NCBI GenBank assembly: GCA_903840385.1
Contig: CAIMFT010000088.1
Location: forward strand, 1 to 51,482
Length of the DNA stretch: 51,482 nt
Direction: 5' to 3'
Source: an uncultured Holophagaceae bacterium
Lineage (GTDB): Bacteria > Acidobacteriota > Holophagae > Holophagales > Holophagaceae
In this document: positions 33,337 through 41,744 of the stretch, one piece after another
How the letters are laid out: each line of letters begins with the position of its first letter
Position numbering within the stretch: the stretch's first letter is position 1
The notes under the pieces: model-generated
The model's input: the letters and a program-made list of their open reading frames with translations, nothing else
Database searches by the model: none
Told to the model about the DNA's origin: nothing
Translations under genes and position numbers: made by a program

Positions 33337-33352
33337 TTGGTTAAATAACCAA
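33337..33352. promoter_or_regulatory. Dyad TTGGTTA-AA-TAACCAA
   Basis: A perfect 7-bp inverted repeat with a 2-bp centre, one base after the CRP-like site. The two sites together suggest dual control of the divergent cytochrome/molybdoenzyme and ferredoxin transcripts. Confidence 0.55.
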
Positions 33353-33449
33353 AAAAGCATAACCTTTAAGGTCACTGATCAAATTAGGTAGACGTGGGTT
33401 CAGGGGACCTTTTGGCCTGTTAATCTTGAAGTCACCCAGGAGCCGGACC

Positions 33450-33827
33450 ATGACCTCGCCCCGCCCCCTTCCCACCCCTGAGCAGGACGCTGCTGTGGCG
33501 CCGATGATCAACCACCCACTTCAGCGGCAGGTCTTCGTCTGCACCTCGAAGAGCTGCAGCGCCAACGGTTCGGAGGCCGTTCTGGAGGCCTTCCGGGCCA
33601 GCCTCATGGATGAGGGCCTGCTGTTCTACAAGAACAACACCCAAGGGGCAGTCCACTGCAGCCACTGCGGTTCCGTGGGTTTCTGCGCCATCGGTCCCGC
33701 TGTCCTCGTGTATCCCGATGGGGTCTGGTATGCCCATGTCACGCCAGAGGATGTTCCGGAGATTGTGGAGAGCCACCTCAAGGGCGGCGTGCCCGTGGAG
33801 CGCTTGGTGCGGAAGCGGCTGGGCTAG
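33450..33827 (+). CDS. Thioredoxin-like [2Fe-2S] ferredoxin
   Basis: 125 residues from the ATG at 33450 (AGGAG eight bases upstream); a TTG at 33426 is an alternative. The thioredoxin-like ferredoxin fold is seen in RQVFVCTSKSCSANGSEAVLEAF at the start and VHCSHCGSVGFCAIGPAVLVYPDGVWYAHV later, with four cysteines in the usual cluster positions. Such proteins are related to the NuoE-type domain and serve as small soluble electron carriers or regulators. The gene is divergent from the molybdoenzyme operon and shares its control region. It ends three bases from the mobA gene on the other strand. Confidence 0.82.
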   Translation: MTSPRPLPTPEQDAAVAPMINHPLQRQVFVCTSKSCSANGSEAVLEAFRASLMDEGLLFYKNNTQGAVHCSHCGSVGFCAIGPAVLVYPDGVWYAHVTPEDVPEIVESHLKGGVPVERLVRKRLG

Positions 33828-33830
33828 CAG

Positions 33831-34406
33831 CTAGCTCTCGAAGCGCCGGCGCTCCTCCGGCGTGTCCACATCCAGCCACTCCTCGCCGTCACTGGGCAGG
33901 GCTTGGTGCGGGAGGACGGCAGCAAGGCGCACCAGAGAGCGGTCTCGGGTGGCTGCCAGCGCCGGCCGCAAGGCTGTCGGGAACCAGCTGCCCAGGGGCT
34001 GGAGGCTGCCTCCCTGCAAGGCCATCATCCAGAGGGCTCCAGCGGGGTCTGCAGCCTGGCAGATGAGGTCCCAGGCCAGGAGGCGCTCGGTGGTCCAGCG
34101 CACCTGATCGCAGGCCACCACCCACCAGCGGTCGGCCTCGCCCACGCCCGAGGCGGCCCAGGCCCGCAGGGCCACGGCCGGTCCCTCCCGCGTGTCGTCC
34201 AGGTGCGAAAGCTCGGGACGATCCGGCAGCGGCTCGCCTAGAACCAGGATCGGTCCGGCGGGAAAGGCGGCCTCGAAGACCCGCACCAGGTGGCCCCCCC
34301 AGGAGCCGCCTCCGGGGTGGGGCAGGGCGTGCTTCGGGGCGCCCATGCGCCGTCCGGCACCCCCGCTCAGCAGGAGCAGGCCGGTGGTCACCCGCCGACC
34401 TGCCAC
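33831..34406 (-). CDS. mobA: Molybdenum cofactor guanylyltransferase (MobA-like)
   Basis: 191 residues. The nucleotidyltransferase opening GLLLLSGGAGRRMGAPKHAL carries the GTP-binding GG-X-GRRMG-X-K motif, followed by the ACDQV metal-site equivalent of MobA. MobA attaches GMP to molybdopterin to make the guanine dinucleotide cofactor used by DMSO-reductase-family enzymes, exactly the type encoded upstream at 28829-31015. The gene overlaps the end of moaA by 19 bases and is read from it. The canonical LAGG is LSGG here and the C-terminal half is compact, so a related NTP-transferase is possible but less likely given context. Confidence 0.83.
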   Translation of the reverse strand: MAGRRVTTGLLLLSGGAGRRMGAPKHALPHPGGGSWGGHLVRVFEAAFPAGPILVLGEPLPDRPELSHLDDTREGPAVALRAWAASGVGEADRWWVVACDQVRWTTERLLAWDLICQAADPAGALWMMALQGGSLQPLGSWFPTALRPALAATRDRSLVRLAAVLPHQALPSDGEEWLDVDTPEERRRFES

Positions 34407-35434
34407 ATGCCGGTGCCGGGCTGCGCAGGTTCACCCCGGCGCATGGGATGGCAGTCCTGCTTCTCCCGCAGGGTCTCTCGGATGAGGCGGACGAGGTCCT
34501 CGTGGGAGGCGTGGTTCCGCAGGGGCTCCAGCAGGTCCACCGGGCGATCGCCGAAGAGGCAGGTCCGCAGGGCACCGCGGCTGGTAAGGCGCACCCGGTT
34601 GCAGTGCTCGCAGAAGTCCGCACTCAGGGTGGAGATGACCCCCACCTTGCCGGTGCTGCCAGCGATCTTGAAGAGCCGCGCCGGACCTTCCTCCAGGCCC
34701 ACAGGCGGTTCCTCCTCCAGTGGGTCGCCGAGGCCCTCCTGGATCTGCGCCAGGATCTCCGCTGCAGGCATGAACTGGGCCTGCCCCCAGCCATTGCCCT
34801 GGTAGGGCATGAACTCGATGAAGCGCACCTGGAGGCCCTCGGTGCGAGCCAGGCGGGCCAGGGGGACGATCTGGTCATCGTTCCAGCCCTTCAGGACCAC
34901 GGTGTTGAGCTTGGCCTTCAGGCCGGCGGCCCGGGCGGCCTCGATGCCGGCCAGCACCCGCCCCAGGGCGTCCTTGCCGGTGAGTCGCTGGAAGGTGGCG
35001 CGGTCGGCGGCATCCAGGCTCACATTTATGCCAGAGAGCCCGGCGTCCCGCAGGCCCCGGGCCCGGCGGGCCAGGTGGATGCCATTGGTGGTGAGGTGGA
35101 CGCGCCCTTCCACCTCGGGGCTGATGCCCGCCACGATGAGCTCCAGGTCCCGGCGGAGCATGGGCTCGCCGCCCGTGAGGCGCACCTTGCGGATGCCCAG
35201 GCTGGTGAAGACCTTGGCCAGGTGGATCACCTCGTGGCGGTCCATGGTGGGCCCAGGGGTGCGCTCAGGGACGCCTGTGCGGGGCTTGCAGTAGACGCAG
35301 GCCAGGTTGCACTGCTCCGTCACGGACAGGCGCAGGTAGGTGATCTCCCTCTCGAGGCCGTCCTTCAGGCCTTCCTTTACGCGCAGCATGCGAGGCTGCA
35401 GGCTGGGGGTCAGCGAGGACTGGGGCGAAAGCAC
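34388..35434 (-). CDS. moaA: GTP 3',8-cyclase MoaA
   Basis: 348 residues with a GTG start at 35434 that has GTGGAG just upstream; an ATG at 35389 would give a shorter form. MoaA is a radical-SAM enzyme that begins molybdopterin synthesis from GTP. The N-terminal cluster is CNLACVYC, followed by the KVRLTGGEPMLRRDLE and the GINVSLDAAD regions. The C-terminal cluster is DFCEHCNRVRLTSRGALRTCLF, both clusters being required for catalysis. The C-terminal GG expected for MoaA is present as QVGG. It lies upstream of mobA and beside a molybdoenzyme operon, so cofactor and enzyme genes are grouped. Confidence 0.94.
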   Translation of the reverse strand: MLSPQSSLTPSLQPRMLRVKEGLKDGLEREITYLRLSVTEQCNLACVYCKPRTGVPERTPGPTMDRHEVIHLAKVFTSLGIRKVRLTGGEPMLRRDLELIVAGISPEVEGRVHLTTNGIHLARRARGLRDAGLSGINVSLDAADRATFQRLTGKDALGRVLAGIEAARAAGLKAKLNTVVLKGWNDDQIVPLARLARTEGLQVRFIEFMPYQGNGWGQAQFMPAAEILAQIQEGLGDPLEEEPPVGLEEGPARLFKIAGSTGKVGVISTLSADFCEHCNRVRLTSRGALRTCLFGDRPVDLLEPLRNHASHEDLVRLIRETLREKQDCHPMRRGEPAQPGTGMWQVGG

Positions 35435-35550
35435 GGGTACTCCACAGGCTCCAGGATGCAGGGTCCAGACGGGAGGGGGCGGGGTTCGTGCCGCAGGTCA
35501 CATGGGTGCTCCTGCCGGTGTCAATGGCCACTCCGTGCGAACATGGAGCC

Positions 35551-36330
35551 ATGCTCGTGGATGCGCACTGCCACCTCACTGGCTCCTACCTGGAGACCGA
35601 CCAGGTGGAGGACACCCTGGCCCGGGCCCTGGCGGCCGGGGTCTCGGGCTTCATTGCGGTGGGTACCGATCTGGCGGACTCCCGGGCCGTGCTGGCCCTG
35701 GCTGATCGCTTCCCCGCCGTGCAGGCCAGCCTGGGGGTGCACCCTCACGAGGCTCAGCACTGGTCAGATGCCACCGAGACCGCCCTGGCGGCCCTGCTGG
35801 CCCACCCCTCGGTGCGGTTCGTGGGCGAGACGGGCCTGGACTGGCACTACGACCTGAGCCCCCGGGAGGAGCAGGAGCTGGCCTTCCGGGCCCAGATCCG
35901 CCTGGCCCTGGCCCTGGGCAAGCCCCTCATGATCCACACCCGCTCAGCACCGGAGGCGACCCTGCGCATCCTGGACGAAACGGGCGCTGGTGCGGTGGGT
36001 GGCATCATCCACTGCTTCAGCGAGGACAAGGTCTTCGCCCTCCGGGCCCTGGACCTGGGCTTCCACCTGAGCTTCTCGGGCATCGCCACCTTCCCCAAGG
36101 CCGAGGCGGTGCGGGAGGTGGCGGCCTGGGCCCCGGCCGACCGCATCCTGGTGGAGACGGACGCCCCCTTCCTGGCCCCCGTGCCCCGTCGCGGCCGGAC
36201 CAACGAACCAGCGTATGTGCGCCACACCGCCGAGGCCGTGGCGGCCCTCAGGGGCATCCCGCCGGCGGTGCTCGCCGCCCTCACCACGCAAAATCTGGAG
36301 GCCCTGTGCGGCTGGGCGCCCTCCTCCTGA
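35551..36330 (+). CDS. tatD: TatD-family metal-dependent hydrolase
   Basis: 259 residues from the ATG at 35551, where the fold starts with LVDAHCHL (metal-binding His6 and His8). The further metal-site motifs are in the expected order: VGETGLDWHYD, PLMIHTRSA, GGIIHCFSED and ILVETDAPFLAP. TatD proteins are 3'-5' exonucleases or phosphodiesterases; the YcfH/YabD branch fits equally well. The upstream in-frame extension to 35488 lacks family sequence. The next gene starts 25 bases before this one ends. Confidence 0.92.
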   Translation: MLVDAHCHLTGSYLETDQVEDTLARALAAGVSGFIAVGTDLADSRAVLALADRFPAVQASLGVHPHEAQHWSDATETALAALLAHPSVRFVGETGLDWHYDLSPREEQELAFRAQIRLALALGKPLMIHTRSAPEATLRILDETGAGAVGGIIHCFSEDKVFALRALDLGFHLSFSGIATFPKAEAVREVAAWAPADRILVETDAPFLAPVPRRGRTNEPAYVRHTAEAVAALRGIPPAVLAALTTQNLEALCGWAPSS

Positions 36331-36977
36331 GCCTGGCGGCGCTGGCCGCTCCGCCGCTGGTGGCCCAGGGCCGCCTGCGCCTGCCCTGGGAGCGGGTGGC
36401 GCCCCTGGACTGGCAGGCGGAGTCCCGGAGCAGCGTGGCCACGGCCCCTGCGCCGCCTCCCCCTTCCACCGGGGCCCTGCGGGTGCGCCTCACGGGGGAT
36501 GGCAGCCTGCGGGTGCGGGATGCCCGGGGCGTGATCCGTCTCCAGGCGGGCCTGCCGGGTCGGCCCCTGCGGGCCTGGCGGGATGGGGGCGTGAGCCTGC
36601 CTTCCGCCGTGGGCGAGTGGGCCTTTCCCGGAGATGCTCCGCTCACCGAGGGGCTAGGGGGCCTCGACTGGGGGGCCGCCGACTTCCGCCCCTCGCTCCG
36701 GGGGCTCCTCTGGGTCCTCGAGGACGGTGAGGGCTTCCTCAGCGTGGTGCATCCGGCCACGGCGCGGGTGGTCCACCTGCCCCTGCCTTCGGGGCGGGAC
36801 CTGGAGGTGCGCTTCCTCCCGGACCATCTGGAGATCGTGGCCGGCGAAGTGGAGAAGGGCGCCCCCCGGCGCTGGACCCTGCCCTGGATGGGCCTCCTGC
36901 CCCGCCTGGCGGCCCTGGCGCCCCGCCCGGACACGGCGAAGCCGGGTACGGCGCTGGCTCCCTTCCCGCGGGAGTGA
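36306..36977 (+). CDS. Secreted protein of unknown function
   Basis: 223 residues from a GTG that has GGAGG five bases upstream and overlaps the tatD end by 25 bases, so translation is probably coupled. A signal peptide (about 1-20, LLLSLAALAAPPLVAQ) precedes a Pro/Ala-rich stretch and a region rich in short strands such as LRVRLTGDGSLRVRDARGV and LRGLLWVLEDGEGFLSVVH. No cysteine, metal motif or membrane helix is seen in the mature part. I do not recognise a family. The base composition matches its neighbours. Confidence 0.72.
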   Translation: MRLGALLLSLAALAAPPLVAQGRLRLPWERVAPLDWQAESRSSVATAPAPPPPSTGALRVRLTGDGSLRVRDARGVIRLQAGLPGRPLRAWRDGGVSLPSAVGEWAFPGDAPLTEGLGGLDWGAADFRPSLRGLLWVLEDGEGFLSVVHPATARVVHLPLPSGRDLEVRFLPDHLEIVAGEVEKGAPRRWTLPWMGLLPRLAALAPRPDTAKPGTALAPFPRE

Positions 36978-37064
36978 GACCCATCCCAGCTTTGGCATGC
37001 CCTTGGCAGTGACCTTGTCGGAACCGATCCCCTGTGATCCGGCATCCATCCCCGTGGAGGGACC

Positions 37065-39047
37065 ATGAACGCACTGCTCCACCCCCATCGCCTGGCCATC
37101 CTGCTCCTCTCTGCGGCCTTGCTGGCCGCAGCGCCCCAGCAGCCCCCTTCAGCCCCGCCCCCAGGCCTTTCTGAGCCCCAGGAGGACGAGGCCTACCAGG
37201 GCGAAGCGGCTGAGCGCTATGCCATGGTCCGCACCCTGGAGGGGAGCGTCCGCATCCGCAAGGGCGACCTCGAGGAGGCCCTCACCCGGGGCACGCCCAT
37301 CGGTGAAGGCGATGTCGTGGAAAGCAGCGGCCGTGGCGTTCTGCAACTGGGTGAGGGTACCCGGATCGCCTTTGGCGCTGGCACCCGCTTCACCGTGGCG
37401 GCCCTCTTCACCGATCGCAAGGGCGAGCGCCAGGTGCTCTTCCAGCTGACCCAGGGCCGCCTGCGGGTGCAGCTGGGCGGCGAGTCCACCAGCCAGTTCC
37501 GCATCGACACGCCCTCGGGCACCGTGACGTGCATGGGCCGAGGCACTTTCTCTGTGGAAGCAGATCCGGACCGCGTGGTGCGGCTCAAGGTCCTGAGTGG
37601 TCGGGTGAGCTTCTCCAACGAGCGCGACGAAGCCATGGTGGGTGCGGGCCAGCGCCTCACGGCCTTCACGCCCCATGATGGTCTGGCGGGCCGGGTGCGC
37701 GCCTTCAACACCTTCGGCGGCGATGACTTCGACCGCTGGAGCGAGCGGGCCATGACCGTGACCCGGGGCGAGAGCTGGGAGCGGGTGCCTGCCGAGATCC
37801 GCCACTACGCCGATGACCTGGATGCGAACGGCCGGTGGGTCCAGTCCGACGAGTTCGGGTGGGTCTGGCAGCCGCGCGGCGTGGATGAAGACTGGCGCCC
37901 CTACTACCGCGGTCGCTGGGCGGCCTATGACGGAGGCATGACCTGGATCTCTGACGAGCCCTGGGCCTACGTCGCCTACCACCACGGTCGCTGGCACTGG
38001 GGTGCGGGGGTGGGCTGGTTCTGGATTCCCGGGATCTACTACAGCCCGGCCTGGGTGGCCTGGCACCACACGCCTGGGTACTACGGCTGGGCTCCGCTCG
38101 GCTACTACAACACGCCCTGTCACTGGGGCCACCGGGACTGGGGTGGCGGCTATGCCTGGAACATCGTCGCAGTGGGCCACATCAACCTGTTCCAGATCAA
38201 CCTCCACATGCACCGGGATGTCACGGTCTTCCGCACCTTCAATGGCGGCCGCGATCTGCGAGCGCCCTGGCAGCGCACCCCGCTCCTCGTGACCCGGGCT
38301 GAGTTCCGGAACCCCGCCCAGATGCAGGCGGCCTTCCGGCACGACGTGCACCAGGAGCGCCTGGTGGCCTACGAGCGCCATGCCCAGGTGACCACCGGCC
38401 GGGTCATCGTGCGGCGGGACCTGCGTCCCGAGGTACGGCCCGAGGTCCGCCCCGGTGGCCCACCCCAGGGCCCCCGCCAGACCCCCTTCGAGGAACGACG
38501 TCGACCCGAGTTGGCACCTCGTGAGCGGCCCCAGGAGGCCCGCCCGGCCAAGGGAATTGAGCGCCGCCCAGAAGGCATCACGCCCCGGGAGCGCCCCATG
38601 GAGTCCCGCCCCAGCAAGCTCGAGGAGCGCCGTCCCGAAGGCACCACGCCCCGGGAGCGTCCGGTGGAGCCCCGCCCCAGCCAGGGACCCGAGCGCCGTC
38701 CAGAGGTGGTGATCCCCAAGGAACGCCCCATGGAGCCTCGTCCCAGCAAGGCCGAGGAGCGCCGCCCCGAAGGCATCACGCCCCGGGAGCGCCCAGCAGA
38801 GACCCGCCCCAATCCAGCGGAGCGTCGGCCTGAGGCTGTGGCCCCCCGGGAGCGTCCGGTAGAGCCCCGGCCCAGCAAGGCTGAGGAGCGCCGCCCCGAA
38901 GGCACCACGCCCCGAGAGCGCCCGGTCGAAACCCGGCCCAGCCGGGAGGAGCGGCGACCCGACCCCGCCCCAAAGGCCGAGCCCAAGCCGCAGCCGGCCC
39001 CCAAGCCCGAAGCGCCCAAAGAAAAGCCCAAGGAAGAGCGTCACTAA
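37065..39047 (+). CDS. Secreted FecR-domain protein with Trp/Tyr-rich core and Pro/Arg repeat tail
   Basis: 660 residues. A signal peptide (about 1-24, ending AAAPQQ) is followed by a FecR domain (about 50-205) with GDVVESSGRGVLQLGEGTRI, FRIDTPSGTVTCMGRGTF and VLSGRVSFSNERDEAMV. Residues about 240-370 are rich in Trp, Tyr, Gly and His (for example WRPYYRGRWAAYDGGMTW, YHHGRWHWGAGVGWFWIPG), as in DUF6600-type extracellular proteins. From about 476 to 635 the chain consists of seven or eight repeats of 21-23 residues built on ERRPEGITPRERPMEPRPSK, and it ends in a Lys/Pro tail. It is probably exported to the periplasm or cell surface; the FecR-type domain here is a beta-helical module, not an iron-signalling anti-sigma factor. 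A terminator follows. Confidence 0.85.
   Translation: MNALLHPHRLAILLLSAALLAAAPQQPPSAPPPGLSEPQEDEAYQGEAAERYAMVRTLEGSVRIRKGDLEEALTRGTPIGEGDVVESSGRGVLQLGEGTRIAFGAGTRFTVAALFTDRKGERQVLFQLTQGRLRVQLGGESTSQFRIDTPSGTVTCMGRGTFSVEADPDRVVRLKVLSGRVSFSNERDEAMVGAGQRLTAFTPHDGLAGRVRAFNTFGGDDFDRWSERAMTVTRGESWERVPAEIRHYADDLDANGRWVQSDEFGWVWQPRGVDEDWRPYYRGRWAAYDGGMTWISDEPWAYVAYHHGRWHWGAGVGWFWIPGIYYSPAWVAWHHTPGYYGWAPLGYYNTPCHWGHRDWGGGYAWNIVAVGHINLFQINLHMHRDVTVFRTFNGGRDLRAPWQRTPLLVTRAEFRNPAQMQAAFRHDVHQERLVAYERHAQVTTGRVIVRRDLRPEVRPEVRPGGPPQGPRQTPFEERRRPELAPRERPQEARPAKGIERRPEGITPRERPMESRPSKLEERRPEGTTPRERPVEPRPSQGPERRPEVVIPKERPMEPRPSKAEERRPEGITPRERPAETRPNPAERRPEAVAPRERPVEPRPSKAEERRPEGTTPRERPVETRPSREERRPDPAPKAEPKPQPAPKPEAPKEKPKEERH
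38490..38960 (+). repeat. Coding tandem repeats of 63-69 bp
   Basis: Seven to eight units encode ERRPEG-x-TPRERP-x-E-x-RPS-type peptides of 21-23 residues within the FecR-domain protein. Several units are near-identical at DNA level (for example GAGCGCCGCCCCGAAGGCA recurs), making the tract prone to length change. Confidence 0.88.
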
Positions 39048-39064
39048 TTCCAGCTTCAATCAAG

Positions 39065-39091
39065 AAAAAGGGCCCCGTTGGGGCCCTTTTT
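39065..39091. terminator. Bidirectional rho-independent terminator
   Basis: AAAAAGGGCCCC (39065-39076) pairs perfectly with GGGGCCCTTTTT (39080-39091) around GTT. It ends the FecR-protein transcript 18 bases after the stop and can also serve the convergent acyl-CoA dehydrogenase gene. Confidence 0.9.
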
Positions 39092-39095
39092 CAAT

Positions 39096-39116
39096 CTCCG
39101 CCGCGCAGCGGCGGAG
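39096..39116 (-). terminator. Second stem-loop in the convergent gap
   Basis: CTCCGCCGC (39096-39104) pairs with GCGGCGGAG (39108-39116) around GCA. It lies between the first terminator and the end of the acyl-CoA dehydrogenase gene and probably acts on that minus-strand transcript. Confidence 0.6.
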
Positions 39117-39134
39117 CAAAGACGAGCTGACTAG

Positions 39135-40916
39135 CTAGGCCACATCAATGGGGTAGGAACCCCGCTGGATGAGCTCGCTGGCGATGCGGCCGCGGAGGCG
39201 GGCGCTGCTGGTGGGGTGGAACTCGGCGAAGGCCTTCACGCCGGCCAGGGCGTGGCGGAGGGCCTCGCCTTCCACCACGTCAGCACAGAGCATGCGGGCA
39301 TTGCCGTGGACCCGGTGCCAGCTCTCATTGACGTACAGCTCCGTGATGTCCCGGGCCACCTGAGCCCAGCGGTGCCCGCCTTCGAGCATGCGCTCGGCGC
39401 GGATGACGGCACTCTCCATGGCGTAGATCTCCGTGAGCATGTCGCTCATGCGGGCCATGACTTCCTGGTTGTCGATGAGCTTCTGCCCCAGCACCTGCAC
39501 GGCCAGTCCAGCGGCCAGCATGCACTGCCGCTTGCTCAGCTCCACGCCGTGCTTGAGGCGGGCCAGGGGGCCGGTGAAGGACTCTGGCTTGGGCGGGTTG
39601 GAGATCTCCTTAGCCACCTGCTGGCCGAACTGCATGAGGGGCAGCTCACCCTTCATGGCCCGCTTGAGCAGGGTTCCGGCGATGAGGAGGCGGTTGATCT
39701 CGTTGGTGCCTTCGAAGATGCGGTTGATGCGGCAGTCCCGCAGGGCCTTCTCCGGCGGGTACTCGGCGCTGAAGCCGTAGCCGCCAAAGGCCTGCACGGC
39801 CTCATCCGCCACGAAGAACAGGGCCTCGCTGCCCCACACCTTGGAGATGCTGCACTCGATGGCGTACTCGTCGATGGCGGCCATCTTCTCGGCGCCGGCC
39901 GTGGGGCTGGTCCAGCTGGTGCGGGCGAGGGCCTCGTCGATGTAGCCCACGGTGCGGAAGTTCAGGGCCTCGCACACGAAGATGCGGGCGGCCATGTCCG
40001 CGAGCTTCTGCTGGATCAGACCGAAGCTGTTGATGGCCTTGCCGAACTGGTGGCGCTCGGAGGTGTAGCGGATGGCGTGCTCGAGGATCCGCTTCATGCC
40101 GCCCTGGCTGCCGACACCCAGCTTGAAGCGCCCGATGTTCAGGATGCCGAAGGCGATCTTGTGGCCCTTGCCGATGTCACCCAGCAGGCGGTCCTTGGGG
40201 ATGCGGCAGTTCTCCAGAATGACGGTGCGGGTGGAGCTGCCCTTGATGCCCAGCTTTTTCTCCTCGGCGCCGGTGCTGAGGCCGGGGTCGGTCTTCTCCA
40301 CCAGGAAGGCGCTGAACTGCTCGCCGTCCACCTTGGCGAAGATCACAAAGATGTCGGCGAAGCCGGCGTTGGTGATCCACATCTTGGTGCCGTTGAGCAC
40401 CCAGTGGTCGCCGTCCAGCACGGCGGTGGCCTTGGCCCCCATGGCGTCGGAGCCGCTGCCGGCCTCGGTCAGGGCATAGGCCGCCAGCCACTCGCCGGAG
40501 GCCAGCTTGGGCAGGTAGGCCTGCTTCTGGGCCTCGGTGCCGAAGTACACGATGGGCAGGGTGCCGATGCCGGTGTTGGCGCTGTAGGTGACGGCAAAGC
40601 TGCCCTGCTTGCTCATCTCCTCCAGCACGAGCATGGCGGTGCGCTTGTCCACGTCCATGCCCTCATAGGCCTCGGGGATCTCCATGGCCAGCAGGCCCAG
40701 GGCCCCTGCCTTCTTCATCAGCGACACGGTGAGCGGCAGGTTGAGCTTGTCGATCTCCTCGTCCAGGGGGATCACCTCGCCTTGCATGAAGTCCCGGGCG
40801 GCGCGGGCAAACTCCTTGGCGTCCTCCCCGAACTCCTCGGGGGTGAACTGGGGCAGGGTCCCAATGGGGGTGAGAAGAAAACTGCCTCCCTTGACCTGCT
40901 CAGTGGCGATGCTCAT
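39135..40916 (-). CDS. Long-form acyl-CoA dehydrogenase
   Basis: 593 residues from the ATG at 40916, with GGAGG eight bases upstream. The first 400 residues form the usual FAD-dependent core: AYALTEAGSGSDAMGAKATA, NGTKMWITNAGFADIFVIFAK, and the QAFGGYGFSAEYPPEKALRDCRINRIFEGTNEINR block near the active site. About 190 further residues extend the C-terminus, as in very-long-chain acyl-CoA dehydrogenases and many FadE-like enzymes of anaerobes, compared with about 380 residues for short-chain types. It oxidises fatty acyl-CoA to enoyl-CoA, passing electrons to ETF. No other beta-oxidation gene is next to it. It is divergent from menG across 123 bp. Confidence 0.93.
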   Translation of the reverse strand: MSIATEQVKGGSFLLTPIGTLPQFTPEEFGEDAKEFARAARDFMQGEVIPLDEEIDKLNLPLTVSLMKKAGALGLLAMEIPEAYEGMDVDKRTAMLVLEEMSKQGSFAVTYSANTGIGTLPIVYFGTEAQKQAYLPKLASGEWLAAYALTEAGSGSDAMGAKATAVLDGDHWVLNGTKMWITNAGFADIFVIFAKVDGEQFSAFLVEKTDPGLSTGAEEKKLGIKGSSTRTVILENCRIPKDRLLGDIGKGHKIAFGILNIGRFKLGVGSQGGMKRILEHAIRYTSERHQFGKAINSFGLIQQKLADMAARIFVCEALNFRTVGYIDEALARTSWTSPTAGAEKMAAIDEYAIECSISKVWGSEALFFVADEAVQAFGGYGFSAEYPPEKALRDCRINRIFEGTNEINRLLIAGTLLKRAMKGELPLMQFGQQVAKEISNPPKPESFTGPLARLKHGVELSKRQCMLAAGLAVQVLGQKLIDNQEVMARMSDMLTEIYAMESAVIRAERMLEGGHRWAQVARDITELYVNESWHRVHGNARMLCADVVEGEALRHALAGVKAFAEFHPTSSARLRGRIASELIQRGSYPIDVA

Positions 40917-41039
40917 GGCTGTCCTCCAGGTGGGTATCACGATGGAAGGCCCCAGGGCGCTTGCCTAGCCTCTACCTCCGGTCAACACCCGGCCTTCGGC
41001 TCGGGGCGCCCCTCTGCTTCAATGGAGGGAGGAGGTCGG

Positions 41040-41738
41040 ATGCCGGAAGGCAGGCAGGTCCAACAGATGTTCTCGGCCATCGCCGGGCGCTATGACGTCC
41101 TGAACCACGTGCTGTCCGGGGGGGTGGACTTCTGGTGGTGGTGGCGCATGGCCCGGGTCAGTGGGGCCGGCCCCGGGAAGCGCTTCCTGGATGTGGCCGC
41201 CGGCACCGGGGACTCCAGCATCGCCCTGGCCCGCCGGGGGGCGGAGGTGGTCAGCACGGACTTCACTCATGCCATGCTCCGGCTCGGTCCGGCCAAGTTC
41301 GCCCGGAAGGCCCTGGCCAGCCTCATCTGGGCCTCCAGCGATGCGGATGCCCAGCACCTGCCCTTCCGGGAGGCCTCCTTCGACGGCCTGACCATCTGCT
41401 ACGGCATCCGGAACGTGGAGAACCGGGCCCTGGCCTATGCCGAGTTCCTGCGGGTGCTGCGCCCCGGCGGGCAGCTCACCATCCTGGAGTTCAGTACCCC
41501 GGTGCTACCAGGCCTGAAGCCCCTCTACGACTGGTACAGCGCCAAGGTCCTGCCTCGGATCGGGGCCTGGATCAGCCGGGACGCGTCCGCCTACACCTAC
41601 CTGCCGGACAGCATCCGGGGGTTTCCGGACCAGCGGACCCTGGCGGCAGAGCTGGAGACGGCGGGCTTCCGCGAGGTGGCCTGGACCAGCCTCACGGGGG
41701 GCATCGTGGCCCTCCACACGGGGCGGAAGAGCGCCTGA
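41040..41738 (+). CDS. menG: Demethylmenaquinone/ubiquinone C-methyltransferase
   Basis: 232 residues from an ATG preceded by GGAGGAGG. Class I SAM-dependent methyltransferase of the UbiE/MenG family: the start VQQMFSAIAGRYDVLNHVLSGG, motif I RFLDVAAGTGDSSIALA, and family-specific LTICYGIRNVENRALAYAEFLRVLRPGGQLTILEFS and IGAWISRDASAYTYLPDSIRGFP are all present. It performs the C-methylation in menaquinone synthesis; an anaerobic respiring bacterium with an NrfD-type complex would need menaquinone. The stop lies six bases from the convergent chemoreceptor gene. Confidence 0.93.
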   Translation: MPEGRQVQQMFSAIAGRYDVLNHVLSGGVDFWWWWRMARVSGAGPGKRFLDVAAGTGDSSIALARRGAEVVSTDFTHAMLRLGPAKFARKALASLIWASSDADAQHLPFREASFDGLTICYGIRNVENRALAYAEFLRVLRPGGQLTILEFSTPVLPGLKPLYDWYSAKVLPRIGAWISRDASAYTYLPDSIRGFPDQRTLAAELETAGFREVAWTSLTGGIVALHTGRKSA

Positions 41739-41744
41739 GCGGCC

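Noticed and set aside
33405..33435. Sigma-54 promoter before the [2Fe-2S] ferredoxin gene
   Set aside because: TGGCCT and TTGA are present, but the spacing is two bases too long and the -12 GC is missing.
39216..41738. 840-codon plus-strand frame running from the acyl-CoA dehydrogenase region into menG
   Set aside because: Only the part from 41040 on encodes a protein family (MenG/UbiE); the rest is antisense to the dehydrogenase.
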